Source of the DNA: Owenia fusiformis
Lineage: Eukaryota; Annelida; Polychaeta; Sabellida; Oweniidae
NCBI GenBank assembly: GCA_903813345.2
Contig: CAIIXF020000006.1
Span: 25,923,936-25,987,935 of the forward strand
DNA: 64,000 bases
Reading direction: 5' to 3'
Within the stretch, counting starts at the first letter, position 1, and each line of letters begins with the position of its first letter. The notes beneath the pieces were generated by a model that was given only the letters and a program-made list of their open reading frames with translations, had not been told where the DNA came from and did not search any database. This document shows, one piece after another, positions 1 to 12,390 of the stretch. The position numbers and the translations under genes are program-made.

Positions 1-640
1 AGCGTATTTGACGATGTCGGGGTATATTTAACTTTAAAAATATGTAGGATCCCATCAAAATTTTGAAGGAAAAATAATTTCACTGAAATGCAAATAAAAA
101 ATACTTCAAAAAGGTATATTAAACACATAGTTAGCATTTTAAATGAGGCAGAGATTAACGCTCAAAACTGAGATCAGCCCGCATTTCCCGAATTGTCCCC
201 AGGTCCTTGCACGTCATAATATGGATAAAGGTTGCCAAACTTATGGAGAGGAGTGTGCATTAGTACTATTTAATGAATTAAAATAATCAAACTCTCTCAA
301 TAAACTATGTATTGTGATCTGTGTCTACCCAAGAACCAACGACTGACTTTGTAGTTTATACTTCCATAAATTATTGGAGCACGAGTTTTCGTGCCCACAC
401 CCACCCCTTCCAAGAGCCTGTGTGCGACGTTTGGTGACCCGAGTTAACTTAACTGCCTGAAGGATATGTGTAAGTTCTAATAAAGATGTCACACGTTTAA
501 TACATCCAATAGAATACAAACCTATTTGGTGTTATATTTACTAATATTACAGTTTTACATACTACGATACTAGTTTGTGCATCCAGTGACTATCATGAAT
601 CCATCTGAGGATTAATAAAAAAAACACATTTATTTGTTTT
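1..640. other. non-coding DNA with an end fragment of a dispersed inverted-repeat element
   Basis: No open frame with recognisable protein similarity is present. Positions 222-258 match the terminal part of the long inverted-repeat element described at 7578-8410 (shared core GGTTGCCAAACTTATGGAG), so this is a detached end of that family. Confidence 0.5.
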
Positions 641-689
641 CAATAAATAAATAGAGATAAATAGATAAGTGATAGTTGTATCAAGGAGC

Positions 690-1070
690 AAAAGTCTTTT
701 CTGGGTCACTGCGAATGGCATGATTTCCTCGAGTCTCTTCAGTTGCTAGGCAACCCTACTGGGACCGATTCGTGTCGTTCCACTACTGCCCTTGGTGGGG
801 GCCCGCTACCATACTGTATGACTCCCGGCGTCTCCTATAGCCCGTCAGTGGAGGAACCAACCACAGTCTCACAATCTGTCTCCGACAAGAGCAGTCAGAG
901 AACCAACACATGCCAAGGGCCGGTAAACGGTTGGACCTTCGGACCGAGTGTCCTGTAGAACTATGATCAAAAACGCCGTACCTGAGGCTCGAACGCGGGA
1001 CCTTGTATCCCTCCGTACGCACGACCGCAGTCTCTAACCACCTAGGCTACACTGCTCAGGTGTCAAAACT
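690..1070 (-). mobile_element. tRNA-derived SINE, copy 1
   Basis: Read on the minus strand, the right end (about 980-1062) has a tRNA-like head: an A-box-like stretch TAGCCTAGGTGGTTAGAG and a B-box-like stretch GCGTTCGAGCC at Pol III spacing. A roughly 280-bp body follows. Short open frames here are shadows of the element. The copy at 11152-11530 is almost identical. The SINE family was not identified. Confidence 0.65.
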
Positions 1071-2515
1071 ACTCATAAATGTAATATTTATACGAATATT
1101 TTGCTTGAATGAACCTGAACATGGCTACAGTAATCCTATTTTCTCAATTACTTGTTTTTTTGTAATTCGAATAACTAATTATACACAACGACAACCATCC
1201 GCGCTTGCAAAGTGTAATTGGCTACTTTTCCACTTTGTGTATATGCGCCGTATAATGCAAAACTTCGATATCATGATTTCAATTTAAAAATGTCTCCGCT
1301 ATCGTTTTCAGATTTTAAAGTTTTGGCAAGGTAACGGTCAATCCATTGAAATTCCAATCAATAAATCAATTACTAAGATATCATTTGATACTAGACTCCA
1401 CTGTCCACTCACTAATGTGTTATTTAATACTTTGATATTTCTTGGTTGAAAAATGCCCAGTTTTACTTCTGAAAACAATTTTCAACTATGCTCATGTTAT
1501 TCGTCATTATGTTGCTCTTCATTTTACTGGGTTTAAACAGAAATAAACAAAACAAAGGGTGATCAGTATCGCACCCTTGAATAGAATAAGATTTTGGGAC
1601 GGAAAGTTCAAAATAGATGCTTTACCATTTACTCAAAATATCAAAAGCCTTATATGTCCCTACATTTCGACTCAAAGAAACATCCCTGAACATTTGAAAT
1701 CAATCTGTCAAGCGGTTTGCCTTGAAATATGCAGATAAGACTTTACAGACACGATTGAGGGACGAAAAGCTGCCTTAACAAAGTTTAAACCTACTTATAA
1801 GTCAATTTGGATTATAACTTGGCACACAAAAGCTAGCTTGGCTAGAAAATATAGTCGAAAATTTCTTCGATTTGGAATTTTTTTGTAAATGAAGCTGCAG
1901 TTCATATGTTTGGCCCCTCGCTTTTGTTACATTGACAAAAGTCCGTAATATCACCAATGTTTTGAGTTTCATGATATGGAACTTGCCCGACTTATTCACA
2001 ACATATTTGGACACATTTTGTTAAAAATTCAGCTCGATTGAAAAGAAAACCACTATAATACAGCATCATTTCTGAAACATATGGAATCCCTGTATGTTAC
2101 TTTGACGACTAACGTCAATGTAACAAAAGCGATGTTCTAAATTCATGAATTACAGCTTTATTTAAAAATCAAATTCCAAACCGAGAGCATTTCTAAAAGC
2201 CAGACTATTTTGTATAACTTTGTGCCAAATGATAATCCGCTACATGACTTATACGGAAGTTTAAATCGAGAAAACAAAAAACTTATTTCCAGGAAGTTCA
2301 TCCATTTTGTCACATTGACGTTCCGTCAAAGTAACTACATGTAGTTGTGGTACAGTGTACTAGTACTAGTAAATAATTCAACGTTTTTTCAAGGCGATGC
2401 ATTCCCTGTCGTGTGATTTTTAGAAGATGTGAAAAATCAAATTCAAAGTGGATTCAAAGCTGTAAGTTATAGTTCTGTTCTGGTTCTATGAATATAGGTC
2501 TTTTGAACTTCATGT
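1071..2515. other. non-coding, partly duplicated at 11523-11900
   Basis: Similarity to the second SINE locus continues beyond the SINE: both go on with the same sequence for over 100 bp (TCATAAATGTAATATTTATA and onwards) and share further blocks near 1260-1350 and 11800-11900. This is therefore a segmental duplication rather than two independent insertions. No coding region is seen in the rest. Confidence 0.5.
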
Positions 2516-2519
2516 GAAA

Positions 2520-2960
2520 CGACGTCAGATATTGTACATTACATTTGCATTTTTGTATGCGTACTTACTTATAAAACCGCGATATCTCGACAGAAAAATC
2601 ATATTTTTCTACAATCTTTCGTCATTAGTTGAACGTCCATGAAATATTTTGCTCGGAATTCAAAATACTTAATTTGGAGCTTTTTAAATAAGAATAACGC
2701 AAGCCGTATTATGTGACGTTCTATGCTAATGCCGGTGTGCACTAATATTTTGAAGAAAAATGATTTTAATTTTAAACGAAAAATTAAGATAACTTTTTTA
2801 TTTGTAAATGAATCTTTCTCAAATTTCCACACTGTTCAAATTCACCATTTTGAAAAAGATATACAGATTCTGTGTGATGACGCCATAATATAACAATGCT
2901 AACTTAACGCTTATATTTTTGTCAAAAAAGTGTGGACAGGCAGAATTTCGTACCAACAAG
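2520..2960. repeat. dispersed repeat, inverted copy at 16710-17170
   Basis: The stretch with CGACGTCAGATATTGTACAT and the following AT-rich 400 bp recurs in reverse orientation at about 16710-17170. Open frames inside it have no domain similarity. Confidence 0.6.
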
Positions 2961-2971
2961 ATATTTCTTTT

Positions 2972-3051
2972 GAGATTACATTCGAAATTACAACTTTCAA
3001 AATATTTATTTTAAACAATATTTTGAAAGTTGTGATTTCGAATGTAATCTC
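2972..3051. repeat. perfect-looking palindrome, about 36-bp arms
   Basis: GAGATTACATTCGAAATTAC and the following bases are repeated as their reverse complement ending at 3051, with a spacer of only a few bases. It could extrude as a hairpin, and is probably the core of a foldback element. Confidence 0.75.
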
Positions 3052-3593
3052 CTACTCAATGAAAATTGTTGATATTTTAGATTTTTTTTCGGAATACACA
3101 TTGCTGGATCACAGAACCTTGCCTTTTTCTAGATGCACGACAAGTATATTGTTAATACCTGACGTCGTTTTGATATTTGGATGTGATTGACGTTTTCGTC
3201 AATCTCCTACCACTGTAACTTCCAACTTGATTTTTGAAAGCCAAATATCATAGTCAAGAATTTTCATTTTAATTTATAATTATGAAATCGAATTTGATGA
3301 GTAGGCCTATGATTTTAGTTGAGGCTATAACAAAGCAATGACATTGCAAGAAACCTTTTTGTGAAAATTCGAACCAAAATGCTCCCCGAGAGTGGAAATT
3401 TCGTCTTGTGCAATCAAAATAATAGCGGGTAGTTTGAATTTTTGTTTGAGCTTATAGCTTATATCTCTAAATTGAAAAACATATCATTGAGAGGTACATG
3501 CATATTTTGGCGATCTATCATGATAAAAGGCTAAATATTGTGAAAAAACACGCGTTGACACGCTGACATTTGGAATTGAAATTTCCTACATGA

Positions 3594-3596
3594 TTG

Positions 3597-3664
<68 letters not shown>
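3594..3664. repeat. (CAGG)n microsatellite
   Basis: About 17 uninterrupted copies of the tetranucleotide GCAG/CAGG. Flanking DNA (3060-3590 and 3665-5000) shows no gene or recognisable element. Confidence 0.95.
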
Positions 3665-5002
3665 TCATTATGGTGAATCTCGGTATCAATAAAGGAACCT
3701 TTGATTAAATATTGTATATTTCGACTTTTTGAGTCAACTAGACTGTGTTTCATAATTATAATGAATTTTCAACAAAAAAATTAACGTATATTTTTTGCAA
3801 AAAAAAACAATTTTTTACCCAAAAACTTACTTCGACACCATTTTCATCTTGGCAAATTTCACTATCAACAAAGGAAACATTTACCTTTCAATTTAACTTA
3901 ACCTGCTCGTCAAAATATGTTAACGGTGTGGTGTCACACACTTCTTTGAGTTGCTATTGCACGAAAATCACCAAGAAAAAACTATTAAGCTCCCAAAATG
4001 TATTAAACATGGTATTTTTCGACTTTGAGAGTCAACTAGACGAGTCAAAACTAAATGCCATATTCTGCGTATCAGAACTAACTAATTTTTGTCACGAATA
4101 ATAATGAAACATTAGTGGCACCAGAGAACATTTTGACCCATAGAATTGTTTGATTATGTCAAACCATATTGATGCATGTAAAAACACTGTGATGTAGGTC
4201 AATGTATATAATGACGAATGGGATTTTTGTGAATAACCAGGATATTTGTTTTTAAATCTACCAGACAACAAAATCAACATAAAATGTTCGTGTTTTTCAA
4301 AATCCGTTTAGCATATCCTTAGCTACAATAATAAATAAATAAAAAATATTTACAAATACTTTTCGAAACGAGCCCTGGATATTATAAGAATGTCTGTCAT
4401 GACACATCTTTTGAAATCTAAGTTTTAAAAAATATTTGCTTAATGGGAGTTTTAACTTAATTCAGTAAGTATGATAAATTACTTTATATTACTATAATTT
4501 ATATTACTATATATTTTACTTTATACACTTCTTCTGACCTCTAATACTAATATGATGACGTAGAATAAATTGCATTTATTGTCCAGTTTTCCAGAAGTTT
4601 GCTGTATACTGTACAATGAATTTACTAACAGTGTCAGCTAGATGCCAATACTAAAGTTGTTCATCAACATCTTTTAAAGTTCCTAGATGAATCGACTTCT
4701 ATATTTTGGATCTTCCACTTAGTACTATAAATAGACCAAAAACAGTTCTTATTTGGTCATGTTTTTTTTATTTGGAGGTCTCCTTATAAACTGAAGGATG
4801 GACACGTTGGCGAGACAAAAACCAAATATATTTAACTTAAAGTTGCATCTTAATCACACAAACACGCCTAGCCATCGACAACGTACAGTGACAAAAGCTA
4901 TCGTCGTACACGTTAGATGTACGGTGTCACTATTAACCGATTTGAAGCAAACACAATGATGTAGGTTTGATGTAGATTTTAAAAGATAATCTGAGGAATA
5001 CC

Positions 5003-5494
5003 ACTGGTGATCCACTCGATTACGCTGGTTACCGAAACGGTTCGTCGGAACATCGAAGGTACGATTTTTCTTTTTTCCTTATTTCACACGTTGTAGGCAG
5101 AATTCCCATGGCATTTTTAACACAAACGTGTATCAGTATCATATGTTTAAGAAAATGTACATATTTGCGAACAAATAGTTCAGAAGACAACATAATCGTC
5201 GATTTAATTCTTCACTTAAGTTACATAAACGGTTTTTTGAAAAACAGTTAAGATCTGCACTTTTAACCCAAACCATTTATGTAACTTAAGTGAGGAATTA
5301 CATCGACGATTCTGTTGTCGTCTGAGCTATTTTTCGCAAACATGTTCATTTTCTTAAATATATGAAACGTCGCGGGGATCCTGCCTACAACGAGTGAAAT
5401 AAGGAAAATAGAAAAATCGTACCTTCCACGTTCAAACATTTTGTTACCAAAACGAACCATTTCGGTAACCAGCGTAAACGAGTGGATCACCAGT
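5003..5494. mobile_element. foldback MITE with ~240-bp inverted arms
   Basis: The left arm starts ACTGGTGATCCACTCGATTA; the right arm ends in its reverse complement. The arms make up nearly the whole element. A second copy lies immediately downstream (5525-6644) and carries an insertion. Open frames inside are by-products of the arms. Confidence 0.8.
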
Positions 5495-5524
5495 GATACT
5501 GCTTATCCATTTTTGGAGAGTTAA

Positions 5525-6644
5525 TGTCGGAACATCGAAGGTACGATTTTTCTTTTTTCCTTATTTCACACGTTGTAGGCAGAATTACCACGGCATTTTT
5601 AACACAAACGTGTATCAGTATCATATGTTTAAGAAAATGTACATATTTGCGAACATATACAGGGTGGGCCAAAAAAACGCCACTTTTTTCAAAACACTAT
5701 AACATTTTTAATTTTCGATACAAAATCATAATTTGCACACCAAATGAAACTTGAGGATGTTATCTAGCCATGGATCATGAATTATACACTTTTACTTGAA
5801 TAAAATATATCACCAGCGTCTCACTTAAACATGTGGTGTGCCATGAGAAATAAGCATAATTTGCAAAATGTTCCTGAACTGATACGATCTGATGATCGCC
5901 AAGCTAATAGCCCTGATGCATACCCCATTGAGTATAGGGTATGGAAAGGTCTCCAGGAGATTGTATGAAGGCACCCAATCTAGAAAATTGCTAACTAAAG
6001 CTGGCAATTAAGACAGGTTGAAAAAAACTTAGCTAACATTTCATTTTTTTTTATTAATTTTTATATTTCCTTTATTTCATAATACATCATACAAACATAT
6101 ACAGGGCCTACGCCGAAGCATTATTGGCCCTGTTAACATTTCATTGATACTGCTATATCAGCAAGGCGACTAAAACTAAAATATATCATCAATTAGGGTG
6201 GCGGACCCCTTAAACTCCCCTTTTAGATCAAATATAATCCAAGTTGAAGGACTTGTTACATTATATTATTACTAAGAACCCCTGGCACTATATAACTCCA
6301 AAATTTGGGGTATGTAGGTTGGAAAATAAAAGAGTTGTAGTGTCTTGAAAAAAAGTGGCGTTTTTTGGCCCTCCCTGTAGTTCAGAAGACAACATAATCG
6401 TCGATTTAATTCCTCACTTAAGTTAATTAAATCGACGATTCTGTTGTCTTCTGAGCTATTTTTTCGCAAACATGTACATTTTCTAAAACATATGATGCTG
6501 ATACATGTTTGTGAGAGAAAACGTCGTGGGAATTCTGCCTACAACGCGTGAAATAAGCAAAAAAAATCGTACCTTCGACGTTCCGACATTTTGTTACCAA
6601 AACGAACCGTTTCGGTAACCAGCGTAATCGAGCGGATCACCAGT
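5525..6644. mobile_element. second foldback MITE copy, interrupted by another element
   Basis: This has the same arms as 5003-5494 (starting TCGGAACATCGAAGGTACGA). They are separated by the 718-bp element at 5660-6377, which sits where the first copy reads GCGAACAAATAGTTCAG. The outermost left part of the arm is missing. Confidence 0.75.
5660..6377. mobile_element. Tc1/mariner-like non-autonomous element nested in the foldback MITE
   Basis: The ends are CAGGGTGGGCCAAAAAAACG and an imperfect reverse complement ending GGCCCTCCCTG. TA dinucleotides flank both ends, as expected for Tc1/mariner target-site duplication. No transposase frame was seen. Confidence 0.75.
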
Positions 6645-7577
6645 GAATACATTAAGGATTTCATGTTTGATTTTATGTATATTTGTATTTTTCATAACAC
6701 TAACAGACAGGGGGAGGGGGGTCAGATGCATTTAAAATTGAAACAGAACAATTACATGATAACTTCAATTGGATTGGATAATTAAAACTATTGAGCACTT
6801 GATTTATCATAAACGGGATTTTAAAAAGTCGTATTCAATAAGCTAGTATAGATCTATCTATCAGTGTGTCTAACAAAACGTAAGGTACAGACGCCAAATA
6901 ATCAAAGAGGCTGGAAGCAAACTCCATGGCAGTGCTAGTCTTCAACATATTCTATTCCGAGACACTGGATGGGAGTTTGGGCTGGAAGCTAACACCCACT
7001 TTGGGGAAAAATTATCCACCACCACAACAATACTTTCATAAAATGAAAAAGCCAAAGAATCACATTTACCTTATCTTTAAAATCATCTGTACAAAGGATA
7101 CTAAAACATGTTCGTTAAAGATTTGTCACTTGTTACTCATAAAAACCTTAATGAATTTTGAAATGAAATCATTACATTGTTTAATATTATATCTCATGAA
7201 TTCCAATTACAGGGACAACGTACAATCGAGTTGACAACGCACATTTCTGATTTTTTAAATTACAATAAATACTTGAATATTTATTTATCTCCACCCGTCC
7301 TAAACTGTTTAGTTTAGAGAAACATATTCTCATAAAAATATTCGACACTCTTAGACGACAGGGGAGGAAATGATCAAAGGAAATGTGTAAAAAACAACAT
7401 TTTTCGACCGACCAATTAGAGATTGGGTCGATTAACCACTAAAAAATCGAGCATTGTTTGAAAATCTTTTATGATCCCTATGATATGAATTTTACTCACA
7501 TATGAACTTATCAGCTTATCGGTTTCATTAGTTTCAATAGAATCAAGGATGGGTGACCTTGGTGCATTGCCTAGCTA
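6645..7577. other. no gene recognised
   Basis: The 102-codon open frame at 6926-7234 (plus) has no signal peptide, domain or splice context, and its composition resembles the surrounding AT-rich DNA. I see nothing else here. Confidence 0.5.
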
Positions 7578-8410
7578 TACTCCCCTCCATAAGTTTGGCA
7601 ACCTTTTTCCCCATTGAACTACGTGTTAAAGCGTCTTTACGTTTGCATTTTTATTTACTTAACCGGCGATGAAAAAACTTATTATATTGGTGGAAACGTA
7701 ACTTGACTTTATTTCCAATACCTCCACATTTTCTCAATTTTTTTCCTCAATTACAATAGGTCGAAAATTGATGATAAATTTGATGAATTTTTGAAAATCG
7801 TCATTCCCATGTAATCCAATGGGAAATGGAGGGTTCGGGGCAAATCAGAAATCAGGATATCTTTTCAGTAAAAGATTCAGCAAAAAATATTTTTATATAG
7901 AAAATTGAATTGTCTAACTTTTTTGAACACTAAGTGATTAGTTTATTTGATGAATATTAAAGTTACAGCGCTTCAATATTTTTGAAAATAATTTTCCGCT
8001 TCCTGTGTTATTTCAATGAGAGAGGTTTTTTGAAAGACAATTTTGACTTTAAAGCCCTATAACTTTGTTGAACCTGAAGAAACATATCAATTTTTTGTTA
8101 AATAAAGTTAGCAAATTCAATTGCCTGCATAACTCGTATTTTTGCAAGGACTGATGGATGGATATTCTGTCATATGACTTGCGGCAAACCTACCATTTCC
8201 CCTTGGTTCACATGGGAATCTCGATTTTCAAAAATTCATCAAATTTATCATCAATTTTCGACCTATTGTAATTGAGGAAAAAAATTGAGAAAATTTGGAG
8301 GTATTGGAATTAAAGTTAAATTACGTTTCCACCAACATTATAAGTATTTACATCACACGTACAGTAGTTCAATGGGGGAAAAAAGGTTGCCAAACTTATG
8401 GAGGGGAGTA
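7578..8410. mobile_element. long-terminal-inverted-repeat element (~830 bp)
   Basis: The element begins TACTCCCCTCCATAAGTTTG and ends in the reverse complement. Inner blocks are also inverted; TCAATTACAATAGGTCGAAA near 7748 is matched in reverse near 8256. Fragments occur at 222-258 and 49363-49500. No coding capacity was seen. Confidence 0.75.
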
Positions 8411-8697
8411 CCATGGGCGTAGGGCTATATTCTAAGTTGGTACGCCCACTTGGCGATGTCTCATGATCTTTGGGGGTCCGGGGGTATGCTCACCCGGAAT
8501 GTCTGAAGACATTGTTTGATGCAATCTTTGCGTTTTTATCAACTTGAAATAGTTCTATTCTGATCAAACTTTAGATAAACAAATTTAATATTCAAATACA
8601 GAATCATCAATAAATGTGCATATAAGGTAATGCATTTTAACACATTTTTATCTTTTCAATGGTCCATGTGCAGGACGGTATGGCAAGTGATTTTAGA

Positions 8698-9291
8698 CAG
8701 TCATATCTTTTACCATGAGTGTTTTCTGGGTATAAATACAGTGATTTTTATTAAAACAATATGTCTTCTTTAAAGTGACGTCCCCATGATAGTAAAATAT
8801 CAATCCCACTCTCTGAAAAATTATGAATTGGGACTCCACCTTGTCATTTTTTTAAAAAATGTAAGGCTTATTTTCTAAAAAGAGGATCTTGTTTTTCTCA
8901 ATTTAAATGTTTCAAAGGTTTCTCCTATAAATTAATAACTTCTGAAAAGGGGATGGGTATTGAAATGCGAAACAGTTAAAAACCACATTTCCCATGTTAT
9001 TTTCCGATAAGGAAAACTCTTGCTATCCATTGTTTTCAGCATGATTTTGGTAATCGAAAATTGATATCTTTAAAACTAGACTTTCAATAACAATCTAATT
9101 TTGAAGATGTTTTAGACCCCTTGTTGAATAATGCTTTCATGCAATAAAAATCAGAAAAATATTTATAATTTTTCGAATTGTTCGATTGATATTTTTATCA
9201 TCATGGGGACTTCACTTGAAATAAAACATATTGTTTTAATAAAAACCACTGTATTTATGCCCAGAAAATACTCATGGTGAAAGATAAGGCT
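8698..9291. mobile_element. foldback element with ~110-bp arms
   Basis: The left arm (CATATCTTTTACCATGAGTG onwards) is matched in reverse at 9180-9290. The interior is AT-rich and non-coding. Confidence 0.7.
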
Positions 9292-9600
9292 GATTTTATG
9301 AAAGAATAATCTGAAAGAATCATTGTTTGATAATCAGTATTGGAATATAAAGAACAGGAATACTGTATAATTGTACAGCTTTGAATCCACTTTGCAATTT
9401 ATTTTTCAAATTTTCTGACGTAACAATTCTATAAACATCAAACGAGAAAGGATGCATTGAAAGAAAGTTTGAATTTTTTTCTTCTTTTATTTCTAAGCAA
9501 AAACATGTTAAAGCAATTGTACAATACAGGTACATGGTAAACATACATTTTACAATTTTACAATACAGTATTAAGAAATTTTATACCATTGGCAATTTGT

Positions 9601-9606
9601 TTTATT
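9601..9606 (-). promoter_or_regulatory. candidate poly(A) signal of the fibrinogen-related gene
   Basis: AATAAA on the minus strand, about 100 nt after the stop codon at 9708-9710. A second AATAAA occurs at 9486-9491. Position is the only evidence. Confidence 0.4.
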
Positions 9607-9707
9607 TAAAGGAAAAAATCACCAGTATCATTCGTTTCATTTTGCTTCCATAATTTTCCAATTGGTTTGAATTATTTGTGGCGAACAGACGGTACATTCA
9701 TTGTTAT

Positions 9708-10764
9708 TTAATTACACGTGAGGTATATTTTCATGTCCATTTTCTTGTAGGAATAACCGTACCCCTTCCAGTGACGCCAGGTCAAGCCTTTGCCATATGG
9801 ACTTCCGCCTTGTTTATAATACGTTCCAAAAAGGTTTGATACGTGACACGCACCATACCACCAAGCCCCCGTATACAACTTTGCACAATTATCACCGTAA
9901 ATGTCATTATCCATGTCCTTTGTAGAGAATGCCATACCATTATGGATTCTTAAAGAGTCTGATGCAGTACCGCTATAGCCCCCGATAGTCAACCGATACT
10001 TGTCGGATCTATCCGCAACTTTGAATGTTGAGTAGTCGGCATATCTCACTTCTGTGGGTGGCCATGTTGTGAGCTCCACGCGCAGTCTGTATGTTCTTTG
10101 ACTTAAGATGGCAGCCAAGTTCTCCAACCCGATAAAATATTCTCCTGATGGGTTGCCAAATCCCTTTTCGTACTCTTGATATGTTCGATAGAAATTAACC
10201 GAACCATCAAATCTTCGAGCAATGGATAGCCAGCCCTGTTTACAAAAGGCTCGGAATTTTTTACCAGATATGAGTTCGATATCTGCAACTTTTCCAGAAT
10301 TGGATTCTACTGTGTTGCAGTCCCTGTTGACGATATCTGGAAAATGAAACATTCTGCGTTCAGTAATTTTTTTTACAAATAATTTAAGCCTTGGTTTTCT
10401 TCTTATAGGGAACCATATGTATCTGGTTGGTAATCCTCATATTTGTTTCGGATTAAACTAAGCATGGACATCTATATCCGGGGATAGAGACAAAAGAGAC
10501 TAAGACAAAACTGATTAAAATTTTACCTTTTTCTTTGCCATCACCGTCTTTGCCACAGCATTGCTGACCTTTGAGTTCCTCTAATCTGGCAAGCAATTCA
10601 GACTTAAGTTCAGTAATTTTAGACTCAAGCGAATTCTCCAGTTCAGTAATATCAGCTTTCTTACACACAGGCAAACTTGGCTTCTTCCCTTTCGACCCGT
10701 TTTGGGCATCTGTGACTGAGGCGGAAACGAGCAGAAGAATGACAGCGCATATGGGAACCTTCAT
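9708..10764 (-). CDS. secreted fibrinogen-related (FReD) lectin-like protein, two exons
   Basis: Exon 1 is 10527-10764 and exon 2 is 9708-10336 (phase-1 intron, donor GTAAAA, acceptor TTTTCCAG), giving 288 residues. Residues 1-20 (MKVPICAVILLLVSASVTDA) are a signal peptide. A short basic stretch follows, then a predicted coiled coil (about residues 38-68, leucines in heptads) ending in a Cys pair (QQCC), which suggests disulfide-linked oligomers. Exon 2 is one fibrinogen C-terminal domain with family hallmarks: RRFDGSVNFYRTYQEYEKGF, GEYFIGLENL, FSTKDMDND (the usual calcium loop), NCAKLYTGAWWYGACHVSNL, GTYY, and YSYKKMDMKI near the end. FReD proteins of invertebrates (ficolin-, tachylectin- and FREP-like) bind acetylated sugars and act in innate immunity; that role is inferred here. 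An in-frame ATG 45 nt upstream exists, but the chosen one has the better context (ATCACCATG) and starts the signal peptide directly. Confidence 0.92.
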
Positions 10765-10819
10765 GGTGATGTTGTTGTCTCTTGGAGCACACCAGCTGAA
10801 ATGATTCATTTGTTGACTT

Positions 10820-10860
10820 TTACTTTATTTAACGAGTCCAATACGTGTCCATGTATTGTA
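10820..10860 (-). promoter_or_regulatory. conserved proximal upstream region of the FReD gene
   Basis: The minus-strand stretch with GGACACG...GACTC...TTAAAT upstream of the start codon is also found upstream of the paralogue (14485-14522). It includes a TATA-like TTAAATAAAG. Conservation between two diverged copies suggests promoter function; no transcription start can be placed from sequence. Confidence 0.35.
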
Positions 10861-11151
10861 AAACATTCCTCTCACTCAAGTCTTGCATTTTGTGAACACA
10901 TACAACTGGGGCGATAAAACTTTAATTACAGTCAAATAATAAAAGTGGTATGGGGCACTTGATAAAAAAAAATGGGGAAATTTTGTAGGGCCTAAATTAG
11001 TAGTTTTTCGGCATTACTAGGCCCTTCGAGCCTTTTTAGGCCAAAATATGAAAAAAAAATTCCGCGCAAGCACGGAAATTTTTTTCTAATTGAAATGTGC
11101 CCCCTCCTCCTTGTTAGCTTTTGGTTTCATTAAATAATTATAGATAAATAA

Positions 11152-11530
11152 ACAAAAGTCTTTTCTGGGTCACTGCGAATGGCATGATTTCCTCGAGTCT
11201 CTTCAGTTGCAAGCAACCATACTAGGACCGATTCGTGTCGTTCCACTACTGCCCTTGGTGGGGGCGCGCTACCATACTGTATGACTCCCGGCGTCTCCTA
11301 TAGCCCGTCAGTGGAGGAACCAACCACAGTCTCACAATCTGTCTCCGACAAGAGCAGTCAGAGAACCAACCCATGCCAAGGGCCGGTAAACGGTTGGACC
11401 TTCGGACCGAGTGTCCTGTAGAACTATGATCAAAAACGCCGTACCTGAGGCTCGAACGCGGGACCTTGTATCCCTCCGTACGCACGACCGCAGTCTCTAA
11501 CCACCCAGGCTACACTGCTCAGGTGTCAAA
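11152..11530 (-). mobile_element. tRNA-derived SINE, copy 2
   Basis: Nearly identical to 690-1070, with the same tRNA-like A and B boxes at the right end. Flanking DNA is shared too, so both copies descend from one insertion that was later duplicated. Confidence 0.65.
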
Positions 11531-11999
11531 ACTACTCATAAATGTAATATTTATACGAATATTTTGCTTGAATGAACCTGAACATGGCTATAGTAATCCT
11601 ATTTTCTTAACTTCTTGTTTTTTGTATTCAAATAACTAATTATCAACAACAAAAGCCATGCGCTTGCAAAAGTGTAATTGGCTACTTAGCTACTTCATGC
11701 GTACCCTTTGCGTACTCTACGTTCAGGGTAGTTAATGCGTCGCCTAAGGCAAAAAAGCTTGCAAAAATTATGTTAAAGGCAAACTATATAATATAAAAGA
11801 CTTCGATATGTGATTTCAATTAAAACATGTTTGCGTTAACGATTTAAATCTAAAATGTTTAAGTTTTGACGAGGCAACTTTTCCTTTTTTGAAATTCCAG
11901 TCACAAAATGTCCACATAACAATGTCCCCTCAGGCATTTATTAATTAGCCTATAACGAAAGCGTGTTTTAAAGTATAATCATCTCAAATTTCTTCATAT

Positions 12000-12390
12000 T
12001 TTGTACACATGTGCCTTATGGGGGTAGAAAGCAAATTTTCAAAATGTCTACACGTTATAAATTGCTGCCATTTAATTGCCGATTTTACAGTTATTTAGGT
12101 ACAATATATAAAACTGTAATAGGCCTAGGGATATGTTCTAAATGTAAAAAAGTTATATTGGATATTTATAAAGCTAGAAATGTAGATATTTAAGAAAAAC
12201 ATGGCAGCATCTTGAAAATGGCGGCATTTACACGCTATTTTATGATTTTTGCTGCAACTTGAAAAGTAGCGCAGCGATTTTGTTCATATTTGATATGTAA
12301 ATACGCATAACCATCGCACACTGTTCTATGACACTTTGGCTAAAAGGTGGCCATTTGAAAATGGCCGTCATTTTTATGTGTGTTATTTTA
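12000..12390 (+). repeat. dispersed 'ATGGCGGC' repeat, copy 1
   Basis: It contains CTTATGGGGGTAGAA, GCCGATTTTACAGTTATTTA, AAGCTAGAAATGTAGATATT and CGATTTTGTTCATATTTG in order. The same order occurs in reverse orientation at 58800-59170, so this is one mobile or dispersed family. The open frames at 12011 and 12240-12550 belong to it. Confidence 0.65.

Noticed and set aside
743-1022. Overlapping 71- and 79-codon frames, also at 11246-11485
   Set aside because: They lie inside the tRNA-derived SINE body and show no domain.
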